64,000 nucleotides of DNA, taken from NCBI RefSeq assembly GCF_038396615.1, contig NZ_CP121689.1, forward strand, positions 1,376,001-1,440,000. The letters are read 5' to 3'. This stretch comes from Thermatribacter velox. GTDB lineage: Bacteria > Atribacterota > Atribacteria > Atribacterales > Thermatribacteraceae. The translations under genes and the position numbers were made by a program. Each line of letters begins with the position of its first letter. Positions within the stretch are counted from its first letter, which is position 1. The notes under the pieces were generated by a model that saw nothing but the letters and a program-made list of their open reading frames with translations, did not search any database and was not told the origin of the DNA. This document shows positions 49,843 through 58,415 of this stretch, one piece after another.

Positions 49843-51782
49843 TTACGAAGGTTGTTGAGGATAGAGCTCAGCTTTTCTCCAATAACATCTCCCAGGGTCA
49901 CTCTTCCATCCTGGGCAGAGGTTTCCTCTTTGCTGGTCAGCATTTCTTCTTTCTGGGCTTGCTTAATGCTCAACCCGATTTTGCGTTCCTGGTCGTCCAG
50001 CTTGATAACCTTCACCCGAACGTTTTCACCGACCGAAAGCACTTCGGCTGGGGAAGAAATGCGTTCTTCAGAAATTTCGGAGATGTGGACCAGACCGTCC
50101 CATCCTTCTTCCAGTTCCACAAAGGCGCCAAAATCAACCAGTCTTACTACTTTGCCATCGTGGATGCTTCCTACCGGATACCTGCTTTTTACCCTTTCCC
50201 AGGGGTCGGGAAGCAGGGCCTTACGGCTAACCACGATTCTTTGCTCCTCGGGGACAAACTCTATGATCTTGAGCTGGAGGCTCTGGTTTTTCTTTAAGAC
50301 CTGACCTGGGTGTTTTACCGGTTCCCAATCAATTTCAGAGAGAGGCAATAACGCTTCAACCTCGGGGGCAAGCTCAACAAAAGCACCAAATCCCATCAAG
50401 CGCTGAATTTTCCCTTCTACCATGTCGCCGACCTTCCATCTACGGGCCACTTCCTCCCAGGGATTGGGGCGCAGTTGCTTGATGCTAAAGGTAACCCGCC
50501 TTGACTCCCGGTCCACATCGATGACTTTCGCCTCTACCAGTTGGTTTCTCCTGACAACCTCGTTAACTCTGGTGATTCTCTTCCAGGAGAGTTCTTCCAG
50601 TGGAATGTGACCCTCAATGCCTTCCTCAACTTCAACCAGGGCACGCCTGGGCGTGATTTTGGTAACCCGAACCTTTACCGTGCTTCCCAGGGGACATTTT
50701 TCATCAATGTTTTCCCAGGGGTCCGGGAAAACTTGTTTCAAGCCCAGGGAAAGCTTGCGGTTTTCAGGGTCAATCTCCAGCACTCGTGCTTCGACGACAT
50801 CGCCCACCTTGACCACTTCTCGAGGGTGACGTACGTAACTCCAGGAGAGGTCTGAAACATGAATCAGACCCTCTATTCCCTCTTCGACTTCCACAAAGAC
50901 GCCGAAATCACGCATGGAAACCACTTTGCCTTTCACAATATCTCCAGGGCTTATCCGTTCAGTGATGCTATCCCAGGGGTCCGGAGTTAACCTTTTCAAG
51001 CTCAGGGAGACTTCCTCTTTTTCAGGGTTCCAGGCAATAACTTTGACTTCTACTTCATCGCCCTTCTGGAGCACATCTTCAACTTTGTTCACTCTCCCCC
51101 AGGAAAGTTCCGAAACGTGCAGCAAACCATCCAGACCTCCCAGGTCCACAAAAGCACCGAAACTGGTGATGTTCTTTACCACACCCTTACGCACTTGTCC
51201 AACTTCAAGGGAGTCTATAAGGGCCTGCTTTCTCCGTCGCTCCTCTTCTTCAAGGATTATGCGACGAGAAACCACTACATTCCTGGCTTTGCGATCCGCT
51301 TCAATTACCCTCACTTCCAGAGTTTTGCCTATCCACTCATCCAGATTTTTCTGCGGGACGACGTCAATGCAGGAGGCGGGAAGAAAAGCATTGATACCAA
51401 TGTCAACAATGAGCCCTCCCTTGACTTTGCGCACCACTTTGGCCTGGAGGGGTTTTTGTTCACGCACACTTTCCTCTATATCAAACCAGGCACCCTGGTA
51501 GCGGGCACGTTCCCGGGAAAGCCAGACATAGCCCTGTTCATCAATGCGGTTTACCATAACCCATATTTCTTCTCCTTCTTGCAATTCGTGCTTGACTTCA
51601 CCGCTTCTTCCCAGGGCTTTTTCAGAAAAAGGAAGAATCCCCTCAGCTTTGTAATTTATGTTAACGAAATAGCCTTCTTCTCCTTTTTTGATGACTTTGC
51701 CCTTGAGGATTTCACCTACTTTAATGGGGCGGACATTCTCGAGGTTCTCGTTAAAAAGGTCCATACTTTTTTCTTCACTCAC
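49839..51782 (-). CDS. rpsA: Ribosomal protein S1-like, seven S1 repeats
   Basis: RNA-binding protein of the S1 family. Seven OB-fold S1 repeats can be laid out over about 647 residues, starting near 23, 109, 192, 279, 365, 452 and 539; repeats 3, 4, 6 and 7 have the strong G(A/V)FV-(D/E) and LLH/LIH/LVHxS(E/D) signatures. E. coli S1 has six and many Firmicutes homologues four. The tail is charged. GTG 51782 with GGAG 8 bases ahead is the likely start; GTG 51791 and ATG 51764 are alternatives. Upstream is a promoter and a long folded RNA. In many bacteria this gene follows cmk or ispH; here it is relocated between aspS and alaS. Confidence 0.9.
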   Translation of the reverse strand: MSEEKSMDLFNENLENVRPIKVGEILKGKVIKKGEEGYFVNINYKAEGILPFSEKALGRSGEVKHELQEGEEIWVMVNRIDEQGYVWLSRERARYQGAWFDIEESVREQKPLQAKVVRKVKGGLIVDIGINAFLPASCIDVVPQKNLDEWIGKTLEVRVIEADRKARNVVVSRRIILEEEERRRKQALIDSLEVGQVRKGVVKNITSFGAFVDLGGLDGLLHVSELSWGRVNKVEDVLQKGDEVEVKVIAWNPEKEEVSLSLKRLTPDPWDSITERISPGDIVKGKVVSMRDFGVFVEVEEGIEGLIHVSDLSWSYVRHPREVVKVGDVVEARVLEIDPENRKLSLGLKQVFPDPWENIDEKCPLGSTVKVRVTKITPRRALVEVEEGIEGHIPLEELSWKRITRVNEVVRRNQLVEAKVIDVDRESRRVTFSIKQLRPNPWEEVARRWKVGDMVEGKIQRLMGFGAFVELAPEVEALLPLSEIDWEPVKHPGQVLKKNQSLQLKIIEFVPEEQRIVVSRKALLPDPWERVKSRYPVGSIHDGKVVRLVDFGAFVELEEGWDGLVHISEISEERISSPAEVLSVGENVRVKVIKLDDQERKIGLSIKQAQKEEMLTSKEETSAQDGRVTLGDVIGEKLSSILNNLRK

Positions 51783-51826
51783 ACCACACACTCTCCTTCC
51801 TCCGATTTCCCTCTATCACAAATTAT

Positions 51827-51994
51827 GGCCCCGCTTTTGCGGTGTGCCAACTGCTTTGATCCTCGCCCTCAAAAAAGTGGGTGCCCCTCGGGCAAACCAC
51901 GGTTTACCCGAAGATAAGCTCCCAAGACAAGGATGTTGGGTCAAAGCCTCTTTTGGCATCACCTGCAAAGCAGGGCCAAATCCGTTTACTTCAC
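51827..51994 (-). ncRNA. Long folded RNA, 6S-like or S1 mRNA leader (candidate)
   Basis: The 230-base gap between aspS and rpsA has no gene, but on the minus strand forms one long imperfect hairpin. Paired arms are 51977-51961 with 51844-51827 (with a 3x3 internal loop), 51958-51953 with 51850-51845, 51947-51941 with 51859-51853, 51934-51924 with 51869-51859, and a terminal stem near 51913-51888. Several pairs are G-U only when read on the minus strand, which favours that transcript. A promoter at 52001-52029 would start it near 51994. The rod shape with internal bulges and about 170-base length recalls 6S RNA; no terminator follows, so a cis-acting leader of rpsA is an equal possibility. Confidence 0.5.
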
Positions 51995-52000
51995 ACCTAA

Positions 52001-52029
52001 ATAATAGCACAATACTAACCTCTTTTCAA
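52001..52029 (-). promoter_or_regulatory. Strong promoter-like sequence upstream of the folded RNA and rpsA
   Basis: On the minus strand -35 TTGAAA (52029-52024) and -10 TATTAT (52006-52001) are separated by exactly 17 bases. The -35 lies in the last codons of aspS. Predicted start is around 51994, at the foot of the folded RNA. Confidence 0.65.
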
Positions 52030-53784
52030 ATTGCAAGTATCCCGCAAAGTAATCCCCAGCACCTCCAGCTGTTCTTCAGAAACCGGTGCCGGAGAGTCGG
52101 TAAGCAGACACACTCCTTTCTGGGTTTTGGGAAAAGCAATAACCTCTCGGATGGATTTTTCTCCGCACAAAAGCATAACCAGTCGATCGAAACCCACGGC
52201 AATCCCCCCATGAGGAGGGCATCCATACTGAAAGGCTTCCAGCAAAAAGCCAAATTTTAGTTTAGCTTCCTCTTCCCCAATGTTGAGCAACCTGAAAATT
52301 TTTTCCTGAAGATCCCGCCGGTGAATCCGGATGCTTCCTGAAGCAATCTCGTAGCCGTTGAGGACCAGGTCGTAGGACTTGGCACGAACCCGGGCAGGAT
52401 CAACGTCAAGGAGTGGTATATCCTCATCGAAAGGAGAAGTAAAGGGGTGGTGACTGGAGTCCCAGCGCTTCTCCTCTTCGTTCCAGAAAAAGAGCGGAAA
52501 ATCCACCACCCAGAGGAAAGAAAATTCCTTCTCCGACACCGGGAACAGTTGGCGTCCCACTTCTACCCTGATTTCTCCCAAAAATTCCAGGACCCTTTCC
52601 CTGTTGCCCCAGGCAAGAAGCAAAACCGAATTTTCTCCAAAGCAGAAACGCTGCTCTATCTTTTCAGAACAGAAAGGAGAAAGTTTCTTTTTAAGTGGTG
52701 AGCTGACTCCTTCAGGGGTTTTTCGGAAAAAGCTGAAGTGGATTTTTCTCTCCCGGGCTCTCTCTGAAAAATCATCAGCTAACCTGCGCGAAAACTGCTG
52801 CCAGGATTCGAAAAATATCCCTGCCACTAAGAAGTTATCTGCATTATCCTCTTTTTGACCGGGAAGTTCTTCTTCCTGAAAGAGATCATTCAGGTTGTCA
52901 ATACACAATGGAATGCGCAAATCTGGTTTATCAGAGCCATATTTTGCCATGGCTTCTTCCCAGCTCAGTCGGGGAAAAGGAATGGAAAGCGATACACCAA
53001 GCGTTTGGGAGAAAAGCTCTACCATCAATCGTTCTACCACCGAGAGTACATCTTCTCGATCTACGAAAGACATTTCAAGATCTATCTGGGTGAACTCGGG
53101 CTGGCGATCGGCCCTCAGGTCTTCGTCCCTGAAGCAGCGCACAATTTGAAAGTAGCGGTCCATGCCGGCAACCATCAGGAGCTGTTTAAAGAGCTGCGGA
53201 GATTGAGGAAGAGCGTAGAAATTACCGGGGTTCAAGCGGCTGGGCACCAGAAAGTCGCGGGCTCCTTCCGGAGTGCTCCGGGTGAGGAAGGGAGTTTCCA
53301 CCTCTACAAAACCTTCGGAGCTCAAAAAATTACGGGTTGCCCAGGCAGCACGATGTCGGAGCAAAAGATTCCGTTGCATTTTAGTTTTGCGCAGGTCAAG
53401 ATATCGATAGCGCAGGCGCAAAGCTTCGTCAACTTCCTTGCGGCTTTCTATTTCAAAAGGGGGAAGCTGAGATTGAGAAAGGATTTCCAGCCGATTAACT
53501 GCTACCTCTATCTCGCCGGTAGGAAGGTTGGGATTAACCATTCCTTCAGGTCTTGCTCTGACTACTCCAAAAGCTCGAACAACGTACTCAATCCGGAGCT
53601 CTTCGGCCTGTTCATAAGCAGGGTCTTGGGAGTTCACCACCAGTTGAGTCAGCCCATAGCGATCTCTCAAGTCAATAAAGACAATTCCACCGTGATGGCG
53701 TAATCTACTAACCCAGCCACAGAGAACAACTTCTTTTCCAATATCTTCTTTTCTCAGCTCTCCACAGGTGTGTGTACGCAACAT
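52015..53784 (-). CDS. aspS: Aspartyl-tRNA synthetase, bacterial type
   Basis: Charges tRNA-Asp. The 589-residue protein has an N-terminal OB-fold anticodon domain (GWVSRLRHHGGIVFIDLRDRYG is its core), class II motifs 2 and 3 (FRDEDLRADRQPEFTQIDLEMSF and GIAVGFDRLVMLLCG) and a bacterial GAD insertion (about 290-420). The start ATG overlaps hisS by 31 bases. hisS-aspS is a common pair. No gatCAB is seen here, so whether the enzyme also mischarges tRNA-Asn cannot be judged. Confidence 0.96.
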   Translation of the reverse strand: MLRTHTCGELRKEDIGKEVVLCGWVSRLRHHGGIVFIDLRDRYGLTQLVVNSQDPAYEQAEELRIEYVVRAFGVVRARPEGMVNPNLPTGEIEVAVNRLEILSQSQLPPFEIESRKEVDEALRLRYRYLDLRKTKMQRNLLLRHRAAWATRNFLSSEGFVEVETPFLTRSTPEGARDFLVPSRLNPGNFYALPQSPQLFKQLLMVAGMDRYFQIVRCFRDEDLRADRQPEFTQIDLEMSFVDREDVLSVVERLMVELFSQTLGVSLSIPFPRLSWEEAMAKYGSDKPDLRIPLCIDNLNDLFQEEELPGQKEDNADNFLVAGIFFESWQQFSRRLADDFSERARERKIHFSFFRKTPEGVSSPLKKKLSPFCSEKIEQRFCFGENSVLLLAWGNRERVLEFLGEIRVEVGRQLFPVSEKEFSFLWVVDFPLFFWNEEEKRWDSSHHPFTSPFDEDIPLLDVDPARVRAKSYDLVLNGYEIASGSIRIHRRDLQEKIFRLLNIGEEEAKLKFGFLLEAFQYGCPPHGGIAVGFDRLVMLLCGEKSIREVIAFPKTQKGVCLLTDSPAPVSEEQLEVLGITLRDTCNLKRG

Positions 53785-55052
53785 TTTCTTCTCTCCCTCT
53801 CCAGAAAGCTTAAAAGCTCTTCTTCAGAATATCCCTCTTGGATTCCCCGGTCCAGGTCTTTCAGGGAAAAGATTCCACGTTGTTCCTCATCTTCGCCCAA
53901 AAGAACCACAAAACGGATTCCCGCATTCTGGGCCTCCTTGAGCTGAGCCCTGAGACTGCGCTCTGCTTCACCAAGGTAAAAGGGAACGTGCAAGTCGGCA
54001 AGCTTCAGGGCAAGCCGTAAGCATTGGGACTCTGCTGAAGGAGAAAGCGGAGCCAGATAAACCAGGGGACCTTTTTCCTCAAACACGCTTTTTTTATCCG
54101 ATAACAAAAGAACTAACCGCTCCATACCTGCTGCAAAGCCCACACCAGCTACACCCTTTACTCCCAGGAAATCAGCAAGGCCGTCATAGCGACCACCACC
54201 CATCACTGCGTTCTGAGCACCCAATTCACCACTTTTCACTTCAAAGGCAGTGCGTGTGTAGTAGTCAAGACCCCTCACCAATCGGGGGTTCACCTGAAAG
54301 GGCACTTGGAGCTTTCTCAACCCTTCCTCAACTCTTCGTTGGTGTTCCGCACATTTCTCGCAGAGAAAATTCTGGATAACTGGAAAATCAGGATTGGAAA
54401 AAACCCTCTGGCAACCTTCGTTTTTACAGTCGAGCACTCTCAAAGGGTTGCGTTGTGCGCGCTCCCTGCAGGTAACGCAGAGCTCCTGACTATGCTCTTG
54501 CAAAAACTTTATCAGTTCGTCAAGGTATTTTCCTTTACATTCAGGGCATCCCAGGCTGTTTATTTCCAAAGAAAGCTGGGGTAAACCTAAACGCTGACAA
54601 ATGAACCAGGCAATCAGTATAATTTCTAAGTCCGCACCGGGGCCGGCAAAACCAATGGCTTCGAAACCAAACTGATGGAACTGCCGCATTCTTCCCGCCT
54701 GAGGCCGTTCATAACGGAACATGGGCCCCAGGTAGTACCACTTGACCCGGGGTTTTTTCACGTGAAAACCGTGTTCAACATAGGCCCGCACTACTGCTGC
54801 AGTACCCTCGGGTCTCAGGGTGAGACTTCGGCCAGACTTATCGAGAAAGGTATACATCTCCTTCTGCACTATGTCGGTTGCTTCGCCAACGCTTCTCTGG
54901 AAAAGCTCGGTATGTTCGAACACTGGAGTCCGAATCTCCTGATAGCTGAAACAACGGGCAGTTTCACGAACCGTTTCTTCCAGAAAATGCCAGATACGGA
55001 TTTCTTCACCCAGAATGTCTTTGGTTCCTTTAGGCGCACGTACTTTTTGCAT
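53754..55052 (-). CDS. hisS: Histidyl-tRNA synthetase
   Basis: Charges tRNA-His. The 432-residue class II enzyme has APKGTKDILGEE, motif 2 (YYLGPMFRYERPQAGRMRQFHQFG), the His-A motif LVRGLDYYTRTAFEV and motif 3 GVGFAAGMERLVLLL. An insertion domain (about 175-250) holds four Cys pairs (GCPEC, CVTC, DCKNEGC and LCEKC), suggesting a zinc-binding module, as in many Firmicutes HisRS. It has its own promoter directly upstream. Confidence 0.96.
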   Translation of the reverse strand: MQKVRAPKGTKDILGEEIRIWHFLEETVRETARCFSYQEIRTPVFEHTELFQRSVGEATDIVQKEMYTFLDKSGRSLTLRPEGTAAVVRAYVEHGFHVKKPRVKWYYLGPMFRYERPQAGRMRQFHQFGFEAIGFAGPGADLEIILIAWFICQRLGLPQLSLEINSLGCPECKGKYLDELIKFLQEHSQELCVTCRERAQRNPLRVLDCKNEGCQRVFSNPDFPVIQNFLCEKCAEHQRRVEEGLRKLQVPFQVNPRLVRGLDYYTRTAFEVKSGELGAQNAVMGGGRYDGLADFLGVKGVAGVGFAAGMERLVLLLSDKKSVFEEKGPLVYLAPLSPSAESQCLRLALKLADLHVPFYLGEAERSLRAQLKEAQNAGIRFVVLLGEDEEQRGIFSLKDLDRGIQEGYSEEELLSFLERERRKCCVHTPVES

Positions 55053-55083
55053 CTTCTCTCACTCGCCAGAATGGGATTTATAT

Positions 55084-55112
55084 ATTGTATTGCACACTTT
55101 CCCCTTTTTCAA
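55084..55112 (-). promoter_or_regulatory. Promoter for hisS-aspS
   Basis: On the minus strand -35 TTGAAA (55112-55107) and -10 TACAAT (55089-55084) have a 17-base spacer, near-consensus. The region lies in the 60-base gap right after the mgtC stop. The leader to the hisS ATG is only about 25 bases and holds no T-box or attenuator. Confidence 0.65.
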
Positions 55113-55790
55113 TCAACGCACCTCAATCCTTCTCACCACTTCGAGCTCCTGCAATGACTCCACCATTTGTTCAACCGCGAAGTGGGGTGGGATATGCACT
55201 CCCATAATACAGGTCACCAAATCTTTTTCTTCTCCCTTTTTGAGTTCCACGTTTTTGATGTCCACCCCGAGTTTGCCAAGTAGTGAGGCTACCGCCCCCA
55301 GGGAACCTGGACGGTCTAAAAGACGCATGGAAAGGTAGGTTATCCCTTTTCGGAAGCTTTCCAGATAACGGAGGGCAGCCAGGGTAAAGATCACAAACCC
55401 AGTACCTGTAAAGCCCAGAAAGTACAGTCCAGAGCCAAAAGCAATGCCTATGCCACAGGTTGCCCAAAGGCTGGCAGCGGTGGTCAGGCCAGTTACCCCC
55501 CAGCCATAGCGAAAAATCGTTCCTGCTCCCAGAAAGCCCACTCCACTTACAATCTGGGCAGTTATGCGAGCAGGATCAGAGCCAAAGCGCGTAAAACCCA
55601 GAAGCGAAACCAGGGTCATCACGCAGGATCCTACCGAAACCAGGATGTGGGTCCTCAGGCCTGCTGGCTTTTCCGCTCGTTCCCTCTGGAAGCCAATTAG
55701 GCTTCCAGCTAAGAAGGCTGCAAAAAGCCGTAAGACAATGTCTCCCTGCTCCCCCCAGGACATATCAAAGGTTAACAATTTCAAACTCAC
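55113..55790 (-). CDS. mgtC: MgtC/SapB family membrane protein with ACT-like tail
   Basis: The 225-residue protein has an N-terminal membrane domain of four to five helices with LAGSLIGFQRERAEKPAGLRTHILVSVGSC, the MgtC family hallmark, and GVGFLGAGTIFRYGWGVTGLTTAASLW. A C-terminal ACT-like domain (about 150-222) follows: RLLDRPGSLGAVASLL and so on. In pathogens MgtC responds to low magnesium and modulates ATP synthase; its role in free-living anaerobes is unclear. The start is GTG 55790 (or TTG 55784), overlapping rbsK by 26 bases. No mgtA/B transporter is linked. Confidence 0.88.
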   Translation of the reverse strand: MSLKLLTFDMSWGEQGDIVLRLFAAFLAGSLIGFQRERAEKPAGLRTHILVSVGSCVMTLVSLLGFTRFGSDPARITAQIVSGVGFLGAGTIFRYGWGVTGLTTAASLWATCGIGIAFGSGLYFLGFTGTGFVIFTLAALRYLESFRKGITYLSMRLLDRPGSLGAVASLLGKLGVDIKNVELKKGEEKDLVTCIMGVHIPPHFAVEQMVESLQELEVVRRIEVR

Positions 55791-56721
55791 CTCTTCCGTT
55801 CTTGCTCACGAAACGCTCAATGTCTCGTAAATAAGGTAGTGCACTCTGGGCTCCTATCTTGGTACAGGCAATGGCACCAGCATTGTTAGCAAGTAGCAAT
55901 GCTTCAATCCATTCTTTGCCCTGGGCAATTCCCACCACCAGCCCTGCATTGAAGGCATCGCCAGCGGCAGTGGTATCCTTGACCTCTACCTTTCTGGGAT
56001 GTAGATAGATGAAGCTGTCTTTCTGGTAACTGGCAACGGCTCCCATTTCCCCCAGGGTGATCACCTTCCAGGAGGGACATCGTTCGTCAAGGAGTTTAAT
56101 AGCTCGTATAGCGTCTTGAATTACTTCAATTTTTACTCCACTCAGCACTTCGGCTTCGTATTTATTGGGAGTGATGATATCCCGAGGTCCCAGTATCTCA
56201 AGTGGGAAAGGCCGGGCAGGGGCAGGGTTAAGGATTATTCGCAAGCCAATTTCATGGGCTATCTCGATAGCCCTTTTCACCACCTCAAGGGGAACTTCAA
56301 GCTGCAGGAGTAAGAAATCAGAACTCTTAAAAAGGTGGGTTGTACGTTCCAGGTCCTCGCAACTCAGTGCCATATTGGCTCCAGGAGCAACCAGTATGCG
56401 ATTTTCCCCATTTTCCTCCACAAAAATGAAAGCCAAACCGGTATGCACCAACTCTTCTCTGAAAACAAAGCAGTAATCCACATTTTCCTGTTCCAGGTTA
56501 AGCAATAACCGCTCCCCAAAGTCATCGTTGCCTACCTTCCCCACCATGCGCACTATGCCACCCAATCTCGAACAAGCAATGGCCTGGTTATTGCCCTTTC
56601 CCCCTGGATGCATGGAAAACTTTCTTACGAAAAGATTTTCTCCAGCAGCAGGCATCCTCTCAATTTCAAGGACCATATCCATGTTCATACTGCCTACCAC
56701 CAGGATTCTCGGTTTTACCAT
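55765..56721 (-). CDS. rbsK: Ribokinase (PfkB family)
   Basis: Phosphorylates ribose to ribose-5-phosphate. The 318-residue PfkB-fold kinase has LVVGSMNMDMVL, the sugar loop HPGGKGNNQAIACSRLGG, NPAPARPFP, TPNKYEAEVLSG, and the catalytic Asp in DTTAAGDAFNAGLVV. Ribokinase is favoured over other PfkB sugar kinases by the GGKGNNQA and DTTAAGD motifs, but related pentose specificity is possible. No ribose transporter is adjacent. It is divergent from purH across a 111-base region. Confidence 0.88.
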   Translation of the reverse strand: MVKPRILVVGSMNMDMVLEIERMPAAGENLFVRKFSMHPGGKGNNQAIACSRLGGIVRMVGKVGNDDFGERLLLNLEQENVDYCFVFREELVHTGLAFIFVEENGENRILVAPGANMALSCEDLERTTHLFKSSDFLLLQLEVPLEVVKRAIEIAHEIGLRIILNPAPARPFPLEILGPRDIITPNKYEAEVLSGVKIEVIQDAIRAIKLLDERCPSWKVITLGEMGAVASYQKDSFIYLHPRKVEVKDTTAAGDAFNAGLVVGIAQGKEWIEALLLANNAGAIACTKIGAQSALPYLRDIERFVSKNGRGEFEIVNL

Positions 56722-56763
56722 TTTGGTTTATCTCCTTTCCTGCCCTGTTTCACTCCACTAACC

Positions 56764-56792
56764 TTTTCAAGAAAGCTTCTTTATTTTACAAT
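56764..56792 (+). promoter_or_regulatory. Probable promoter of purH in the rbsK-purH divergent region
   Basis: TTTTCA (56764-56769) and TACAAT (56787-56792) with a 17-base spacer; the -35 is weak. An imperfect palindrome AAGAAAGCTTCTTT (56770-56783) fills the spacer and could be an operator. The gap 56722-56832 contains no gene; no purine riboswitch fold was apparent by eye. Confidence 0.45.
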
Positions 56793-56832
56793 TTCAATGT
56801 TGCAAAAACCATCCCTCAAAGGAGGTAAAACG

Positions 56833-58383
56833 GTGATCCGCATAAAAACAGCCCTGTTGAGCGTCTCTGACAAGAGTGGTCTTCAAGAATTGGTTGCCTT
56901 TTTGTACAACCAGGGGGTAACGCTTATAGCTACTGGTGGTACGGCAAGGTTTATCAGTGAGATGGGAATTCCAGTAAAAGAGGTTTCCGAAATAACTGGC
57001 TTTCCGGAAATCCTGGGAGGAAGGGTAAAAACGCTGCATCCAGCGGTTGAAGGCGGTATTCTGGCTCGGAGAGAGCTTCCTCAGGATGTAGAAGACCTTC
57101 AAAAGCATAACATTCAGCCCATAGATCTGGTGGTTTGTAATCTGTATCCTTTCGAAAAAATGATTGCCTCTCAGGAAAAAGATCTGGAAAAGGTGGTTGA
57201 AGAAATCGATATTGGGGGAGTTACCCTACTGCGGGCAGCAGCCAAAAATCATCGCTATGTGGTCACTGTTTCTTCACCAAACCAGTATCCGGAACTGATA
57301 GAGGAAATGAAGAAAAACGGCGGGGCGGTCAGTGAAGATAAGGCCCTCGAGTGGGCTATAAAAGCCTTTTCCAGAACTGCTCTTTACGACAGCCAGATTG
57401 CAAATTACCTCAGCAAATTATCCCAGAAAGAAGAGGCCGAATTTCCCGAGTATGTGAATATCTTTTTGACCAAGAAAGCAGACCTTCGGTACGGTGAAAA
57501 TCCCCACCAGAAGGCAGCTTTTTATCAGGATCTCTCTTTTGACACTTCTGGTTTTATGAACCATTTGGAACAACTGGGCGGGAAAGAACTTTCCTTTAAC
57601 AACCTCTACGATACTCAGGCTGCCTTCGCTCTGGTGCGGGAGTTTCAGGACCCTGCGGTAGTGATTGTGAAGCACAACAATCCCTGCGGGGTGGCTTCCG
57701 ACCCAGACCTTGCTGCGGCAGCCAGAAAGGCCCTGGCAGGAGACCCAGTTTCGGCTTTCGGTGGTATAGTGGCCTTCAACAGAAAGGTAACTCCAGAAAG
57801 CGTCCAGGTTTTTGAAAAACTGTTCCTGGAAGTGGTTATTGCACCGGATTTCGAACCAGAAGCGCTCGAGATTTTGACCAGCAGGAAAAACCTCCGTATC
57901 CTTAGAGCACCTCTGGCCGAGAGCGCCTCTTTTGACATAAAGAAGGTCGATGGTGGATTGCTGATTCAGGACGTTGATGCTATAGATCTTGAAAAAGAAA
58001 AAATTCAGATAGTCACTCAGAAACAGCCCACCGAAAAGGAGTGGGAAGACCTCTATTTTGCCTGGAAAGTGGCCAAGTTTGTGAAGTCCAACGCTATCGT
58101 CCTGGCTAAAAACAAGCAGACGGTAGGCATCGGAGCAGGACAAATGAGCCGTATTGATGCTTTAAAAATAGCCGTGATTAAAGCCCAGAATCAGACTCAA
58201 GGTTCGGTTCTTGCTTCCGACGCTTTCTTTCCTTTCAAAGACGTGGTGGAGGAAGCAGCAAAATACGGTGTAACGGCTATCATTCAGCCCGGCGGTTCTA
58301 TACGAGATCAGGAGTCAATCGAGGCTTGCAATCGGCTGGGAATATCCATGGTGTTTACTGGGATACGGCACTTTAAGCACTGA
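56833..58383 (+). CDS. purH: Bifunctional AICAR transformylase / IMP cyclohydrolase
   Basis: Last two steps of de novo IMP synthesis. The 516-residue protein has the cyclohydrolase half (ALLSVSDKSGLQELVAFL, TGGTARFISEMG, GRVKTLHPAVEGGIL) and the transformylase half with LRYGENPHQKAAFY, KHNNPCGVA, the catalytic Lys-His pair, and ACNRLGISMVFTGIRHFKH at the end. The start is GTG 56833 with GGAGG 7 bases upstream; the frame is open further back, but without support. It is the only large plus-strand gene and is isolated from other pur genes. Confidence 0.96.
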   Translation: MIRIKTALLSVSDKSGLQELVAFLYNQGVTLIATGGTARFISEMGIPVKEVSEITGFPEILGGRVKTLHPAVEGGILARRELPQDVEDLQKHNIQPIDLVVCNLYPFEKMIASQEKDLEKVVEEIDIGGVTLLRAAAKNHRYVVTVSSPNQYPELIEEMKKNGGAVSEDKALEWAIKAFSRTALYDSQIANYLSKLSQKEEAEFPEYVNIFLTKKADLRYGENPHQKAAFYQDLSFDTSGFMNHLEQLGGKELSFNNLYDTQAAFALVREFQDPAVVIVKHNNPCGVASDPDLAAAARKALAGDPVSAFGGIVAFNRKVTPESVQVFEKLFLEVVIAPDFEPEALEILTSRKNLRILRAPLAESASFDIKKVDGGLLIQDVDAIDLEKEKIQIVTQKQPTEKEWEDLYFAWKVAKFVKSNAIVLAKNKQTVGIGAGQMSRIDALKIAVIKAQNQTQGSVLASDAFFPFKDVVEEAAKYGVTAIIQPGGSIRDQESIEACNRLGISMVFTGIRHFKH

Positions 58384-58390
58384 ACCAGGA

Positions 58391-58415
58391 GGGGGGTATC
58401 CCCCGGATACCCCCC
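58391..58415. terminator. Bidirectional GC-rich hairpin between convergent purH and FGGY kinase
   Basis: Bases 58391-58401 (GGGGGGTATCC) pair perfectly with 58405-58415 around a 3-base loop, directly between the convergent stops at 58383 and 58416. No T-run follows on either side, so it is not a textbook intrinsic terminator, but position and stability fit a shared transcription end or RNA-end protector. Confidence 0.6.

Noticed and set aside
52855-53703. Plus-strand open frame of 282 codons
   Set aside because: Antisense to aspS, with no start signal or family resemblance.
53754-55112. T-box or attenuator upstream of hisS
   Set aside because: The leader from the predicted start to the ATG is only about 25 bases and contains no GGTGG T-box element or terminator.
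57418-58143. Minus-strand open frame of 241 codons
   Set aside because: Antisense to purH; purH has full catalytic motifs and a strong ribosome-binding site.
58391-58415. Standard intrinsic terminator
   Set aside because: The stem is perfect, but no T-run follows on either strand; I keep it only as a shared hairpin between convergent genes.
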